From Ooceraea biroi (Eukaryota > Arthropoda > Insecta > Hymenoptera > Formicidae): a DNA stretch of 64,000 nt. Shown piece by piece: positions 49,992-62,413 of this stretch. The number at the start of each line of letters is the position of its first letter. The stretch's first letter is position 1. The translations under genes were made by a program, and so were the position numbers. The notes under the pieces are model-generated. The model was not told the origin of the DNA, did no database searches, and saw nothing but the letters and a program-made list of their open reading frames with translations. The stretch covers positions 11,170,663 to 11,234,662 of the forward strand of contig NC_039509.1 in assembly GCF_003672135.1 (NCBI RefSeq). Direction: 5' to 3'.

Positions 49992-51429
49992 TCGCTCGCT
50001 CCTTTATGCATCGCCATGCTTCTCTCCTTCCTTTTTTTACTTCGCCCTTTTCTATGAGAGAAGGTACCGCCACCTTGTCTTCGACTACCGTGAAGGCACT
50101 CGTGCGAAGGATGAGGAAGAACCGGCGAATATGCCACCTTCTAGGTTTTATTAGAGTTTTATTGGATGGTCATTGCACCTCACACAAGAAGATTCTCTCT
50201 TTCTCTTTCGTGATCTCATTAATCAACGAATGATGTTATGTGTTCGCGATATCTAAAGGAAATATAAAGTGCAAGTTTATATCGGAGAAGATTTCTCTTT
50301 ATCATAAAAGTACTAGAAACTGAATTTTAAGTTATCATTTAGATTTTAGTTGCAAATAATTAATATCTATAATTAGAATAACATTTTTCTAAGAGAATAT
50401 ATTCACAATAATAATACTAATGATTAATATATTCGATAAAACAGCAGCGTGATTTATAACTGCAAATAGCAGCATTAATTAATAGAGGTATGATTTTTAC
50501 AAAATTGTGTTTTTATAAGAATTTATATGATTTTGTATATTTTTATTATGGCAACAGTTAATTTCTAAATTTAATCGTCATTTGTAGAATAGTATCTTTC
50601 TTTTTATATTGACATATATAAAGATATTTTTATAAAAAATTACCCTTCGTTCTAAACTTTATTACCCATTAAAAGGTGCGTGTGACGCGGAAGGGACGTT
50701 TCAATTCATCGTGACAACGCTCTGTCTCTCGACGGTTAATCTTTTTTCTTGCGTGCGACTCGCATCTCTAATGTTTCTTAATTCGAACTTTTATTGCGTC
50801 CATTTGAATTCTTTTTCGGCCCGACCGTTGCATCCCATAACCGTTGCTTCTAGCTACCTTTTGGCCTGTGTATCTTATACCAGATGGAGAATGGCTAGAA
50901 TTTTGTAACCTATTCTGTGGTCGCGTCGCGCTAAAATGACATAATCGCATAATGGGAGCAATTTGCGATTTTGACGGTTACCGTTCCTTAATACCGCAAT
51001 GGGAAGAAAAAAAGCTAAATTCTGATTGAATTAAATGGATAGATATTTATGTCACAGAATTGAAGGAATAAAATAACATTTCTTCATTAAGAGTTTTTGA
51101 AATTATTACACAAATCTTGATTTAGAATAGAAGAAAATATTTGAATATTGAACATATATAACCATAAACATGGTGATGCGTATTTAACGATTTTATATAT
51201 AATTATATAGTTGTACATGCAATATTTAAATAGAAGGTCAGACTTAGGTGCCAGTTATCGCAATTGGGTTCAGCGTACGAATGGCGATCTAAAATTCGCG
51301 GTCGCGCACAGTAATATGTATAGATCTATCAAACATTACTAAAGAGTCTTACTAAAAATTTATTATTATCTGTTTATCAAAAAAAGCAAGTGATTAAAAA
51401 AGACAAAATGAAACATTTCAAAAATGAAT

Positions 51430-51845
51430 TGAATCCGATCAAGTCCGATCGACCAACGGCGCCATTCCGCGCTCTATGCCGGCGGATGCAACGCGATGCA
51501 CACGCACACGTGCTGAATTACCGCGTGCGCCGAGTCGTCGGATTGGTGGAAGCCGCGGCGAGCCGGACGAACGTAATCCTCTGGCTCTCCGGAAGTCGTC
51601 CGACGGCTCGTTCCAGAGGGGAGAGAGGAGTGAGCACTGGGAGGCGCCCTCGTGACGTTCCCCCTTTTGTCCTCGAATCGACGGCGTGCATCGGTGCATC
51701 GCTCGTTGCATACATCTTGCCGCTACCGACATCGCGGAGGGAGCCAACAAGCGTTGTGCAACTACAGCGGTGGTGGTGGTTTCGCAGTCGATGGAGGGGC
51801 TGCATTGATAGAGGGGGACGATGCGCCCAGGTAGGGATAGAAGGG
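51430..51845 (+). other. Isolated GC-rich island, possible promoter or first exon
   Basis: About 415 bp of CpG-rich DNA within strongly AT-rich DNA on both sides. It ends at a CGCCCAG|gtaggg donor-like site on the plus strand. Frames are open on both strands (plus 51390-51851; minus 51439-51856) as expected from composition, and no domain is recognised. It may be the start of an unannotated plus-strand transcript. Confidence 0.3.
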
Positions 51846-53350
51846 GTATAATGCACTTTACGGAGTCAGGGTTGGATATCTCTCAATGCGTAATGTTGAT
51901 GGGTGGACTGATTGTCACTACTGTCATTCGTACGTTATCTATGTAGACACCTGATGAACGACTGTAATTGTAATTTTCTATCACTTATTGCTTTATATAC
52001 CTTATTGCACGTCTAGTATTACTAAAGAGTTGATGCGTGTGTTATTGTTAGGTATTTTTATGCATAAAATATTTTTTCTTTTTGTAATTCTATTAGGTTG
52101 AACATAATTAAATTATGATTATTGAGAGATGGAGAGAATTCGTCCGTTATTGTTATGTCACATCGTTTCTGTGTATAATGAAACGCATATTTCTTTTGAA
52201 TATTATTTTTGTAGTAAACTCGTGTGTAATATAAATTACTTAAATATAATATAAATATTAAATTCTTATAATATAAATATTAAATAGGAAATTTTCTTAT
52301 TTTAATTGTTATATAGGCGGAGTTATCTATGAAAGTTTTGTCATTAATCACAAAGATTTAGTCACAAGATCTTGAGAATTGCAAATATAATAGGTATGCA
52401 TAATAAATAAAACGCTATATATTATAAGCGTAAAAAGGAAAAGTTAATGAAAAAGGAAAAGAAAACGACAGTTTGCGAAATTAAAATTCCGGAAAATATT
52501 TGAAAATAAGAAAAAGTAAACAGCATTTCTGTGGAAAACTCGGACTATTGTCAACAACCGTGAAAATCGGTGGCATTGTAGCCAGCCTTACGCTTCCACC
52601 CCTATCCACGTGCTGGAAATCAGCGAGGGAAAGTTGTTGCGGATATCTGACCCTCTCGCTATACTCCCACGATCACGGTCGCGTAAATGTTTCAAGGGTG
52701 GTCCGACCGTGAAAGTTTCAAAGAGTGAGCATGGCAAGGAAGTCGAAGAAAGATAGTAAAAGATACTAGAGGGTAGAAAGCAATGGATTAAGTGAGATAA
52801 ATGGAGAATACCGGTAACAAAGAAGGTATAGAGAAAGATGAAGGAGAAAGAAGAATGCGCAGAATCATGAGTAAGAGTATTGACTTATTTAATGAAAAAT
52901 TAAACGCTACAGAACAATTCAAACAAAGAACAATTAATACAAGCCAGTCAAACAAATTGCAAGATTATATACATTTTGAAGAAAAACTACAAAAATGATT
53001 TATACTGTGCATGCTTCTTTATACGATTATAATTTATTTGCAGAAAATATAAAGGAATATAAAACAGAAGAAAGGGAAACGGAAGGTAGAATCAAATGAA
53101 GTTAAGGTATAGAATGTGAAATAACTGAAAATACATCAAAGCGCTTTAAAAGAAACGGATAAAGATAGACGATCAGTCAAATAGAGATCGAGAAAATTGG
53201 AAGGGATGGGGATAGAAAAACGAGACGTGGAAAAGGAGAGCATTATTCGCGGGAAAGGGCTGAAGATGGAGCGATAAGGTCAAATAGACGAAGTGAGAGG
53301 GAAAACGTAGCGGGAGGGGGTTGTTGGTCGAGAGGCATAGGCTTTTCGGT
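51846..53350. other. AT-rich intergenic DNA
   Basis: Nothing recognised apart from a more GC-rich patch near 52550-52700 and purine-rich DNA from 52730 to 53330. Confidence 0.55.
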
Positions 53351-53373
53351 ATGCAGGGTGAGTCACCCTGCAT
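53351..53373. promoter_or_regulatory. 23-bp palindrome centred on an AP-1 (TGAGTCA) site
   Basis: Eleven-base arms ATGCAGGGTGA and TCACCCTGCAT flank a single G, so the centre reads TGAGTCA, the consensus AP-1 site. GGT on the left and AACC on the right extend the symmetry imperfectly. It may be a regulatory site or a small palindromic element. Confidence 0.4.
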
Positions 53374-56300
53374 TAACCAGCGGCTACGCCCATTCGGAAG
53401 ATGGCCGCCTACCGATCGACCAATTAGATTTGGCGAGGTAGCTTGTGTCGAAAAAGCGCGGGCTAACGCACCCTCCATCTGACCACCCCACGAGGCGTCA
53501 TCGAGGAGTGGTTTTATTTATTTCCCCTTTTTCCTAAACTTCCACCCCCCTCTCCCTCCCGCTTTCTGTGGTTTGCCCTTCTCCTTCTTTCAGCTCGCTC
53601 TTCCACGCAACGTCCGAATCGTGAAAAAAATTTTTCCCGCTCCCGAATATGTCCCACCCTTGCGGATTCCCGTCCCGCACCTCTCCTTTTTCCTTCCATC
53701 AGGGGTCTCCCCGCATCTACTTTTCTCGCTACGAAAACTCGACGCGGGAAATGCGAGCTCGTTCGTTTCCGGTAGCGTAATCCTGATCGTAACAAGAGGG
53801 ATATATGACATGTTGTTATAATAATAAATTTTTAATTTATTATAGTAATAAATTAAATTAGTGTAGCAATAATAGATTTTTAATTTTATTTATATATCAT
53901 CTTGCTTTCTTATCACTCAAATCATATACAAGGCGTAATTGCTATAAATTATTACAATAATTTTATACAATAATGTATCATTATAGTAAAGTGCTGTTAT
54001 AACTATCCCTCCATGTATAGAGAAATTTATACCTTTATTGGATAAATAATCACATTTATGTAAAAATTGTTGTTAACCATTTATAGAGTTACTTAAGGAA
54101 TTTATTAGTATTGTAACAGATAAATGAGTCTTTTAACAGATAAATGAATTTGTTTCTATAATATATCAATAATAAATATTTTTTACTAATTATTTAGTAA
54201 TTTTTTATAATGAAAAATAGAAAATTGATTTAAATACTATCTGATAATATTATTGTAATATTTACATATTAAAAGAAAATGAGATATCCAGTATATGGCG
54301 AATAGAAAATGCTTGCTAAGTGACATAAATAGGACTATGAACAGTCTAAATTTTATTAATCTTGCAAAGCAAGATTGTATTAATAAGAGAATCGGGATAT
54401 ATGAAAATTTTCAATATTATTTAGCGTCAATCCATGGATATATATCTTAAAAATTTCTTAAGATCTTAAAAAATTCTACAAAGAATGTTTCTATTACATA
54501 CAAATGTGTTCATTGCTTTCATTTCCATTTCAATTTATTATTTCAATTCATTATTCGGCATATATATTCCATTTGGTATTAAAAAAAGAATCATATGTCT
54601 AGATTTTTCTGGATCAATTCTTTAGCTCTAGCATAGAGTTAACGCTACGCCTATGGATTCCTAGAAACTGACATGCCTGGGATTGGTCAGTGCACATGTG
54701 TGTGTGTGTGTGCATGAATGTATAGTTAAACCTTAAGCTAACAGCATTTTAGGGTTGTATTGTAGATATATGCTGCTTTGTGAGCCCGAATGTTAGAACC
54801 TGTCACTAGAACAGAAAGGCAAAAAGAATTTTCTTTTTCGCTGCAGAAAATTCCTTCCAAAAATTTCCTTTTATTGTCGGATTTATTAGCTGCAGCATTT
54901 CGAACTGATGTAACGAAATTGTCGCAATACAATATGTAATGCGAGCGTGTTTCAAAAATTTATTGAACTTTAAATTAAACTTAAATTTTAACCATGGATG
55001 GAAAATCATTCAAGTATGTATAACGAAACTCTACTGACAATCTAGTCGTAATCGTAGATAAGAAGTTAAAACATTTAATAATAATAAAATTATAAAATAA
55101 ATAAATAATAAATTCTAAAACATAATGATTATTCAAAAACAAAAAATAACGTACAACCGAAATTTTTGCAGCGTAGATAAATAAATCAAATTATGTAAAA
55201 GAATTTTAAAGCATATATTGACATCTTTCTCAGTTTCTTTAATTATTTCTATTTTCCGTATTTACTTTTTTATTTAATACATGTTTTTTGCAACAAAATT
55301 AAGAGAGAGAGAGAAAAAGAGACCAAACTTGTCTATAATTACTTGGGAAAAATACAAAGTCGGTAATAATAAGTTAGGAAAAGAAAATCAAGACAAGAAC
55401 TAGATGTATCTCAACTAGTTCTTGATTTTTAAAACTAACCATTCATTTCCTTAGGAAAAAATTCTTATCAATTTCATTTTGTTCTCTGTTTTTTACAGCA
55501 ACGCGACAAATTTATCACGGTTTGTAAGAACAGAGAGTATGTAAGTAGAGACGTTATATTATATTTTTGGTCTCTCAACGGTTCAACAAGTTAGTTTCCA
55601 ACCCGGAAGTATCGAAGAACCTCCTCGTGGAAGTATTGGTGAGGAGGATGAATGGGCGTGCGAGGTATAGTTGAATGGCTAACAAGATCTTCTCTCATTT
55701 CACAGGCACTCGTTTCACTTGCACGTGTGTTACGCCAGCCATGTGTCTAATCTACGTACATGCAATATTACTATCACGTGTATTAGAGAGAAGTGTTCTA
55801 AGATACACACGTTCGAGAACAGAAACGTGTCGGTATGTAGGTCGTACGAAATTCAACGATACGAATTCAGTGTGGATAAAAAGTATCACTGAAATTGCAC
55901 TTGATTCCGAAATTTGCTAAGCAGATGCGGCGTACTCGAAATTATAATGTAACGCGTGACATGTAAAATAAATATACTCACGAGAATGAGAATAAAAAAT
56001 CCTTTAATTATTTTTCTAAGATATTCTGTTTATATGAAACTTGATTTTTTATCTACTGATTAATTATCAATCGTCTTTGCAATTATAGATGATGTGGAGT
56101 ATTTTTTTGAGTTACGGCTTACGGATTAAAGTTTTATTCTCACTATTGCGAGAAAATCATTATTCTTATGAAATGCCAGCAAAATTCTGCAATTTTGCGT
56201 GGGAGAATCTCAAAAAATTCGAGACGCTTTCATAAACATTCATAAACTTTCACGAACGAATTTTCCCATCGACAACTAAGCGAAGATTAAGCGCCCTTAG

Positions 56301-59297
56301 GGCGGCGACCTAAATCCGAAAGGGTGTAACGACCCCGAGGAACGAAGAATTGTCCCTGCACACTGTGGATCCGTTTGTTCGCCCCCTTCGCCGTTTTTTT
56401 CTTGTGTTCGATTGCAAATGGCGTACCCTCTCTTTCAATTTCGACTCCGTGTGCTCACCGCAGGTACGACTGGTGAAAACCGAGCCGATGTCCTTCCTGA
56501 ACCAGGATACCAGCCGTTTCGGAGAACGAAGCACGTGCAACCTACCTTCCGCCATGCTTTTGTCTATTTCACACACGCATTATCCAGAAGCATGAACATT
56601 CCGACAGAATGTATGTCCAAGTTTCAGATAAATTTTCTAAAGTTGAGAATTGTTAACGTATCCACGATCAATACTAACATTTTCGCGCAGAAAACGAAGG
56701 TTCAGTGCCTACAGATAGATATCAAGGAATACATTATACTTTTTTGTTATTTCATTACGCAATAGATAATTACATGAATAATTTTCCAGATTATTCTATT
56801 GATTAAAAATATCTTGCATAAATGTGATATTGGCCGTAAGTAACATTAAGTATTTGCCAACTTTTATTTGTAAAAAAGCAAATCTTTATAATTTTTTCAG
56901 ATATTTTATTAAATTATATTATTGTTATCGGAAAAAAGTTTGCACAATAAAAATTGCGTTAAAGAGTCTAGCTTAAGAATCTTCTCGTCTTTTAGTGCCT
57001 TGTTTCGGCTTCGGATGTTACTGCCACGTTTACGGGCTTCTAGAAAATTCTAGAAACCAAGACATATTAACATATTAGAGCATATTAGAGCTGGGAGTTG
57101 CTTAGTTCCCTTTTCCAGCTCCTCGTGTTCTCAATATCGACCCCGCTTGTATTTTCCCGACTCAATGCGAAGGGTCGATGGTTGCCCCTCCCCTGCTGCT
57201 CCCGGAAATCGTGGCTCATGTCCTCCAGAAGCGGCCACCGACAATGGATTTTATTTCCTTGGAGGCTGGTGTTTTTATTTATTCACACCGTAATAACTTT
57301 GTAATAACTTTTATGGTCGACGTGATTGGACAGAAGCACTTCATTATATCGATATTACGGTCTCCGAGAGCTCTGTTTTTCTGAGAATACATTTTTGAGA
57401 GATATTGAGAGTATATATCAAGAAACGCAATGTACAAAAAAGATAAAAAAATTAATAGATTGTTACCAAAATGAAACTCGATCAATGAATTTAGAATTAT
57501 TTTAATAGAGATTTTTAATAGATTTCAATAAATTGATAAGAAGCCTTCGTTTTGCATGAATTCTATACGTATACGTATTATAAATATATATCTCAAAGCA
57601 CAGTGAAAGAAAACTGATACAAATTCATTCAGTAAGAAAAAAGGAGCAAGAAAAAATGTTCGGCCATTTTTCTCGGCGCTGTCGCTGCGATTTTAAAATG
57701 GTGCCGATTGTGCTTAATAAGCTTGCTCAATAACTGGGCCGATCGGCAAAATTCCTGGCGAGTTTCTTCAAAAGGGGATCACGAGGGTCTTCCGCAGTTT
57801 TATCGGTTGCTAGTAGCAACGCCTTGAGCAGCCTCTGCTCGTTCTGAGCACCCGCGTGCCAGCTTTTCCGACACGCTGGGGAGACTCGCTAGAGCAGGAA
57901 GAAAGGAAAAAAGGGGCTCGCAGATGGGGCGAGGAACAACCCTCCTGAATGATGGAGCCGAGTTCGACACTTTCTTTCTCCTTTCCTTTAGGTCGAGAGA
58001 AAACTATAGCACTACGCAAGAATCGGATACTTAACCCTAAACTCTTGTGGATTTATATCTCATATCTGTTTCATTGCCGTTTACATGTTTTACATTGTAA
58101 TGTCTCGCTTGCGGCAACCAGAATGCGTACTTTTTTAATTTAAAAATAGTTGCGGTCTGTTCCGAAGAGTCTGCTAATAATAGAAAAATTTTTTACACTT
58201 AATTTATTAAATATCTTTAAGCATAAAGTATTGCAGAAGAAATTTATATCTAGATTATCAATCAAAGAGATTTTATTTAAAACGTTAATTGTAATGTATT
58301 GAATAAATTTAATATATTATTGAACAAAACATTATTCCTGTTTCTATATCTTGTCTCTTTCAATCATTTTATCTAGTCTTATCTAGAATGAACTCGTACT
58401 TTGTACTCTCGACCAGTTTTTATCGCATATTACTTGCATATCTCTTTAAAAGATTTGAATTTATGCTCATTACGAAACATTTGCTCATAATAAAAAATAA
58501 TTTGTTTTACAACTTTCTCGATGTCAATTGTTGTGCTAGTAATTTGTTTAAACAATAATTAGGATTATTATGTTCATTAATAAAGTGAATTATATTGGGT
58601 CGTAACATATGTTCTCGTCCCGGTTTTTTAATATTTTTAATAACGAATATATGTTCCAACTTATGTTATTAAAAACATTAAAAATGGGATAAATATGTTA
58701 AATCCGATACAATTACTAGACAAGACTCTAGAGAATCTGAAAATGTGTCGGAACTGGGCTTTTACAGAGTTCACCGCATATGTTCGCAATGTGTTAAACA
58801 TATATTTTTCGTCTCCTCTGGAGTCGCCGTTCGCATATTGTCCATAGTTAGAAACAAAGCTTGTTCGCCGATGCAAGCTTCTTCGAGCTTTCAATTCACT
58901 GAGCGCGATGGAAGTAAATTTTTTCACTTATCGCGGACATCAAATCCGATCGACATTTTTACGAATTACAGCTCGCAGGTCATAAAGGTTAACAGCCGGC
59001 TTCAGTTACGAGACTTGAGTCGATCGTGCCGAAAGTCAGGCGCCTTAAGAATATTTCGGCACGTTGCTGGCCTGCGGACGGTTCTCGATAATTGAAGGCC
59101 GAGAACCCTCGTTTAACCCTTTATGGCCAACGGAATTATACTATTTCTGCGAAATGGTCGCTCAGCGGGTGCTAGCGTCCCTTAGAATTTGGGCCCAGGT
59201 CCCATGAATATTCCGAGGGCCGCTCTTATGGCTGCCACGATTTTCACGATATTTCGGAGCCGATACCGGCTAGCACGTGGTCCATGCCCAGAAATGC
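53374..59297. other. Intergenic DNA without a recognised gene
   Basis: Mostly AT-rich. CT/GC-richer patches at 53500-53800, 56280-56580 and 57100-57350 carry short open frames without domains. A GT microsatellite lies at 54696-54712 and an imperfect hairpin at 55383-55429. A plus-strand segment from 56463 after a caccgcag acceptor-like site stays open to 56592 but is unrecognised. Confidence 0.5.
54696..54712. repeat. (GT)n microsatellite
   Basis: Short perfect GT repeat. Confidence 0.9.
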
Positions 59298-60540
59298 CAT
59301 AAAAACCCTCTAATTAAAATTCACTTAAGCTCTCAAGCTCTCAAAGGATGGACGTGTAAAAAAGAAAATGGTGCTTGTTGATTATTATGACTCATAGTGA
59401 AAATGACTATTATTAATTTCTTTACTTTCTAATTTCTATAATCATTTTATTTTCTTTTTGTAAAACTTATATTACCTATTTTATCTTGTAATGTATCATT
59501 AATATTATTAATAATTATTTGTAATTAATTAAAATTATGTCAGAGCTCTCTACAATTCAAGACATTTTATCGTTAAGAATATTAATAGGAAATTTACTTT
59601 CTTTTTCTTAAAAAAAAGAAGATATAATTCTAGATTAAAAAAGTACTACCATGACGTAACAGAAAGATAAAAGATTACATAAAATTATAAAAATTAAAAT
59701 TTATATTAGCAAAAGCAAATATATTGAGCCTTTATGTTTAATACATAATTTCAATAAATGTAAGAATAATAATAAAGATAATATTGTAAGTGCATGATTA
59801 ACATATTTTTGATTTAATATTCTCTTACATATTCACTGGTACATTAAGTATACCGAAATTAAATTGAAAGTTAATTATTAAGAAAGACTTTATAATATAT
59901 TATAGTAGCTAAAATTTTTTTATGAAAATAAACTTCCTGTAGAAGAAAATTATTTCATAAAATCCTTATTGATAGATTCAGTATATTTTTACATTTCACG
60001 TTTGATAAAAGCGCAGATAGCGAGAGCGTATCGTGCAACAGAGAGAAAATGGTGGCAACGATTGCAATCTTGCGAACCGCAGGCGGCGCCACTAGTTGGG
60101 ATAAAAAAATCGCAAATTTATTTATTAATCTTCTATTTTTTTAGAATAAGTTTTTTGAGTTAATTGTTTACATTAATATTGATTTGCTTATACCAAGTAT
60201 CATATGTATTTTATAAATATCTTTTTTTTTTAAGAAAAAGCAAGTGAATTTCCTACATTAATATTCTTAACGATAAAATGTCTTGAATTGTAGAACTGAT
60301 ATCATATTAATTCATTATAAATTATTAAATGATACATCACAAAGATAAAATAGGTAATATAATTTTTACAAAAAGAAAATAAAAGATAATAGGAATTAGA
60401 AAGTGGAGTAACAGTCATTTTTACCATGCGTCATAATAAACAACGAGCACTATTTTCTTTTTTATATTGTTCGTCCTACCAGAGCGTTAAACTGTGCTAA
60501 GTTAAATGTCTAAATGAATTTTAATTAGAAGGTTTTTATG
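59298..60540. mobile_element. 1.24-kb foldback element with about 320-bp inverted arms
   Basis: The left arm (59298-59618) and right arm (60221-60540) are inverted copies that align over their whole length, starting from the shared terminal CATAAAAACC. They include an exact 38-bp match (59549-59586 against 60257-60294). The 602-bp middle is AT-rich except for a GC-richer block at about 60005-60105 containing GGCGGCGCCACTAG. No transposase frame is present. Target-site duplication is not evident. Long arms with a short unrelated middle fit a nonautonomous foldback or long-TIR DNA transposon. Confidence 0.8.
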
Positions 60541-60691
60541 TTTATAAAGTTTTTAAATTCTAATTATTATGTCTTTCTTGCGACTGCGAATTTGTATTAT
60601 AGCTTAAACTCTAAAATAATTTGTATCAACTTTTTTTATTATTAACTTTTTCGTAAGTTTTAAAGGAAGAAATAAATATATATATAATATA

Positions 60692-60760
60692 TTGGATTGA
60701 ACAGAAAGTGTGTGCAGATTTTTTAGTAAAACTCAACTGCAAAACTTTATATTAATTCTT
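60692..60760. mobile_element. Mariner-type element end, copy A
   Basis: It begins TTGGATTGAACAGAAAGTGT after TA and continues through GCAAAACTTTATATTAATTC. It matches the ends at 47995 and 60851. It is interrupted at 60761 by the palindromic element. Confidence 0.65.
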
Positions 60761-60850
60761 CCCAGACAGCACAAAAATCCAAAAGATATCTTTGCGATTT
60801 GGATCTTTTGCGACTTGGATTTGGTCTTTTGGATTTTTGTGCTATCTGGG
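60761..60850. mobile_element. 90-bp palindromic MITE with CCCAGA ends
   Basis: The ends CCCAGACAGCACAAAAATCC (from 60761) and the inverted CCCAGATAGCACAAAAATCC (from 60850) form 26-bp arms with one mismatch. The middle has two related GCGATTTGGAT / GCGACTTGGAT segments. The right flank is TTAA. The left flank is not, so a piggyBac-like TTAA duplication is only suggested. Confidence 0.75.
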
Positions 60851-60927
60851 TTAATACCAGAAAGTTTATGCGAACTTTTTGAGCAAAATTTCAAACCAGG
60901 CGAAACTTTGTATTAAGAATTAATTTT
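60851..60927. mobile_element. Mariner-type element end, copy B
   Basis: ACCAGAAAGTTTATGCGAAC, then TTTTTGAGCAAAATTTC and GAAACTTTGTATTAAG, repeats the same terminal sequence as copy A in the same orientation. The MITE thus lies exactly between two direct copies of one transposon end. Confidence 0.6.
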
Positions 60928-61002
60928 CCAGTCACATATGTATAATCGAAAAAAGTAAAAAATCGCCAAAACTAAAATATAATTTTATAAAGGAGAGACC
61001 TA

Positions 61003-61208
61003 CTAGGTAAATCAAAGAGTTTAATTAAATTTTTCCATCAAAGTTTGCTTTAATGCATTCAGTAGAAACAAATTATTCAATCAAGTAATCTGTAGTCATA
61101 AATGATGATAGTGATTGCTTTGCCGATGAATAATGTGTTTCTACTGAATGCAATAAAGTAAAATTTGAACTGACGCAAAAATTGAACTGCAATTTTTGAC
61201 TGATCCAA
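61003..61208. mobile_element. TA-flanked MITE, copy 2 of a two-copy family
   Basis: A 206-bp element bounded by TA at 61001-61002 and 61209-61210. The arms are long: both carry GCATTCAGTAGAAACA followed by ATTATTCA in inverted orientation. The right end (TTGGATCAGTCAAAAATT inverted) and the TTTCTACTGAAT block match the element at 34733-34931. Nonautonomous, Tc1/mariner-like by ends. Confidence 0.8.
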
Positions 61209-61599
61209 TAAATATTAATTTAATTGTGAATGGTCGTTCTAAGAAGTTACCTTATTATTAATATAATTACCTGGCGGAACAACAAGTTGGAATTATTTAT
61301 ATTAATTTAATATATGATGCAATATTTCATTAGTACAAATCAAATGGTGCTTTATGTAAGTGTTTTATAAAACTTTTTAAATATGATGTTCTATACAACG
61401 GTTCATTATTATAAGAATAATTATATTGTATAGTTTTTCTATCATGTTCTTTGTACAGAAAATATTCAGAAATGTAAAGTTTTCTGAAGAAAAAAAAGAA
61501 AGAAAAGGAAGAGAAAGAATCAACTTTTCGTTAGTTCTATTGATATATAAAATCAATAATTTTATCATTTGCGACAGAGTCGCAAATGTCCATCACGTT

Positions 61600-61915
61600 G
61601 TCTCGCCTGTTATTTTACAAAATGGCGCATTCGGACGGCATCATGGTACTTACCACCCCTGTTATGAGGGGTGAAGCCCCATTCCGCGAACCACAAAGCT
61701 ACCCTTCACATGGGGGGTCAGTTCACGATCCCTCGTACTGAATTCGAAAGTAACCTTAGTATAAGGAAAAGGGAAAGTTCGATCTGAAAGACTTCCCGGG
61801 AAACTCGGAAAATGATTTCATCGACTAGATTTGTAGCACCATCTACCAACATCGTTCGGCTATTAATGCCGGTATATTCTGTCTCGTTTTCAAGTACCAT
61901 ATACTGTTAATATAG
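61600..61915 (-). other. GC-richer structured block with small frame, unidentified
   Basis: This block stands out from AT-rich surroundings. On the minus strand an ATG at 61900 opens 60 codons (MVLENETEYTGINSRTML..., ending ...SVRGIVN, stop at 61718). A GGTG|gtaagtacc donor follows at 61653. On the plus strand GGTACTTACCACCCC precedes a perfect ACCCCTg-ttat-gAGGGGT hairpin (61654-61671 region) and an overlapping GGGGTGAAGCCCC. It could be a noncoding first exon, a small-protein gene or a structured RNA, and I cannot decide. Confidence 0.25.
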
Positions 61916-62405
61916 ATGTACCACAGGTAGAAATTGTTGAAACCGACAGACGGTACTGATAGATTTAATAGAAAATAGATACATGTTACTGATAAAGTTA
62001 ATCGATGATATAAATGATCATTGAACCAAGATTAAAAGTTAGATAATGTTTTTTTAGTAAAAGGCACGTAAATAAATGTGATTGTATCAATTTGCAAAGA
62101 ATTTGGCCGTTTTATTCGCTTTAATTGTTAAGATCATCTTCGAGATCGATCTAGATAAAACATCGACTTGAAATCGATATTTTTGCGCAGATTAATCGAT
62201 TCGCCAGAAACTTTTAGATTTTTGTAATGTGACCGTGAATGTGGCCAAATAATTAAATCAATCGTTTAAAATCAGATTTTAAAATGTGTTAAATCCTAAT
62301 CAAGGTTTCGATTGAGGAAGAGGAAAGTTAGGAATTCACAAACTGTCTAATTGGAGAGGGATAACGTATCGGAAAGATTTATGCGGCTGTGCTTCGTCGA
62401 GAGTG

Positions 62406-62413
62406 TGACGTCA
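62406..62413. promoter_or_regulatory. CRE palindrome (TGACGTCA)
   Basis: A perfect 8-bp CRE directly followed by GTTAGC, so TCAGTT (an arthropod initiator-like word) overlaps it. It lies about 560 bp upstream of the first recognised carboxylesterase exon and could belong to that gene's promoter. Confidence 0.35.

Larger units (their letters stand above)
48641..51429. other. Intergenic DNA
   Basis: No gene recognised. It contains CT microsatellites (49117-49141 and 49960-49985) and a CpG-containing patch (48720-49020). A pyrimidine tract ending in ttttccag at 49181 is followed by a 17-codon frame (MPLPISLADLVVEKYMS), which I regard as uninformative. Confidence 0.5.

Noticed and set aside
56350..56595. 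Plus-strand frame with caccgcag acceptor-like site
   Set aside because: Open for 44 codons after the acceptor-like site but with a weak pyrimidine tract, no upstream exon and no recognised family.
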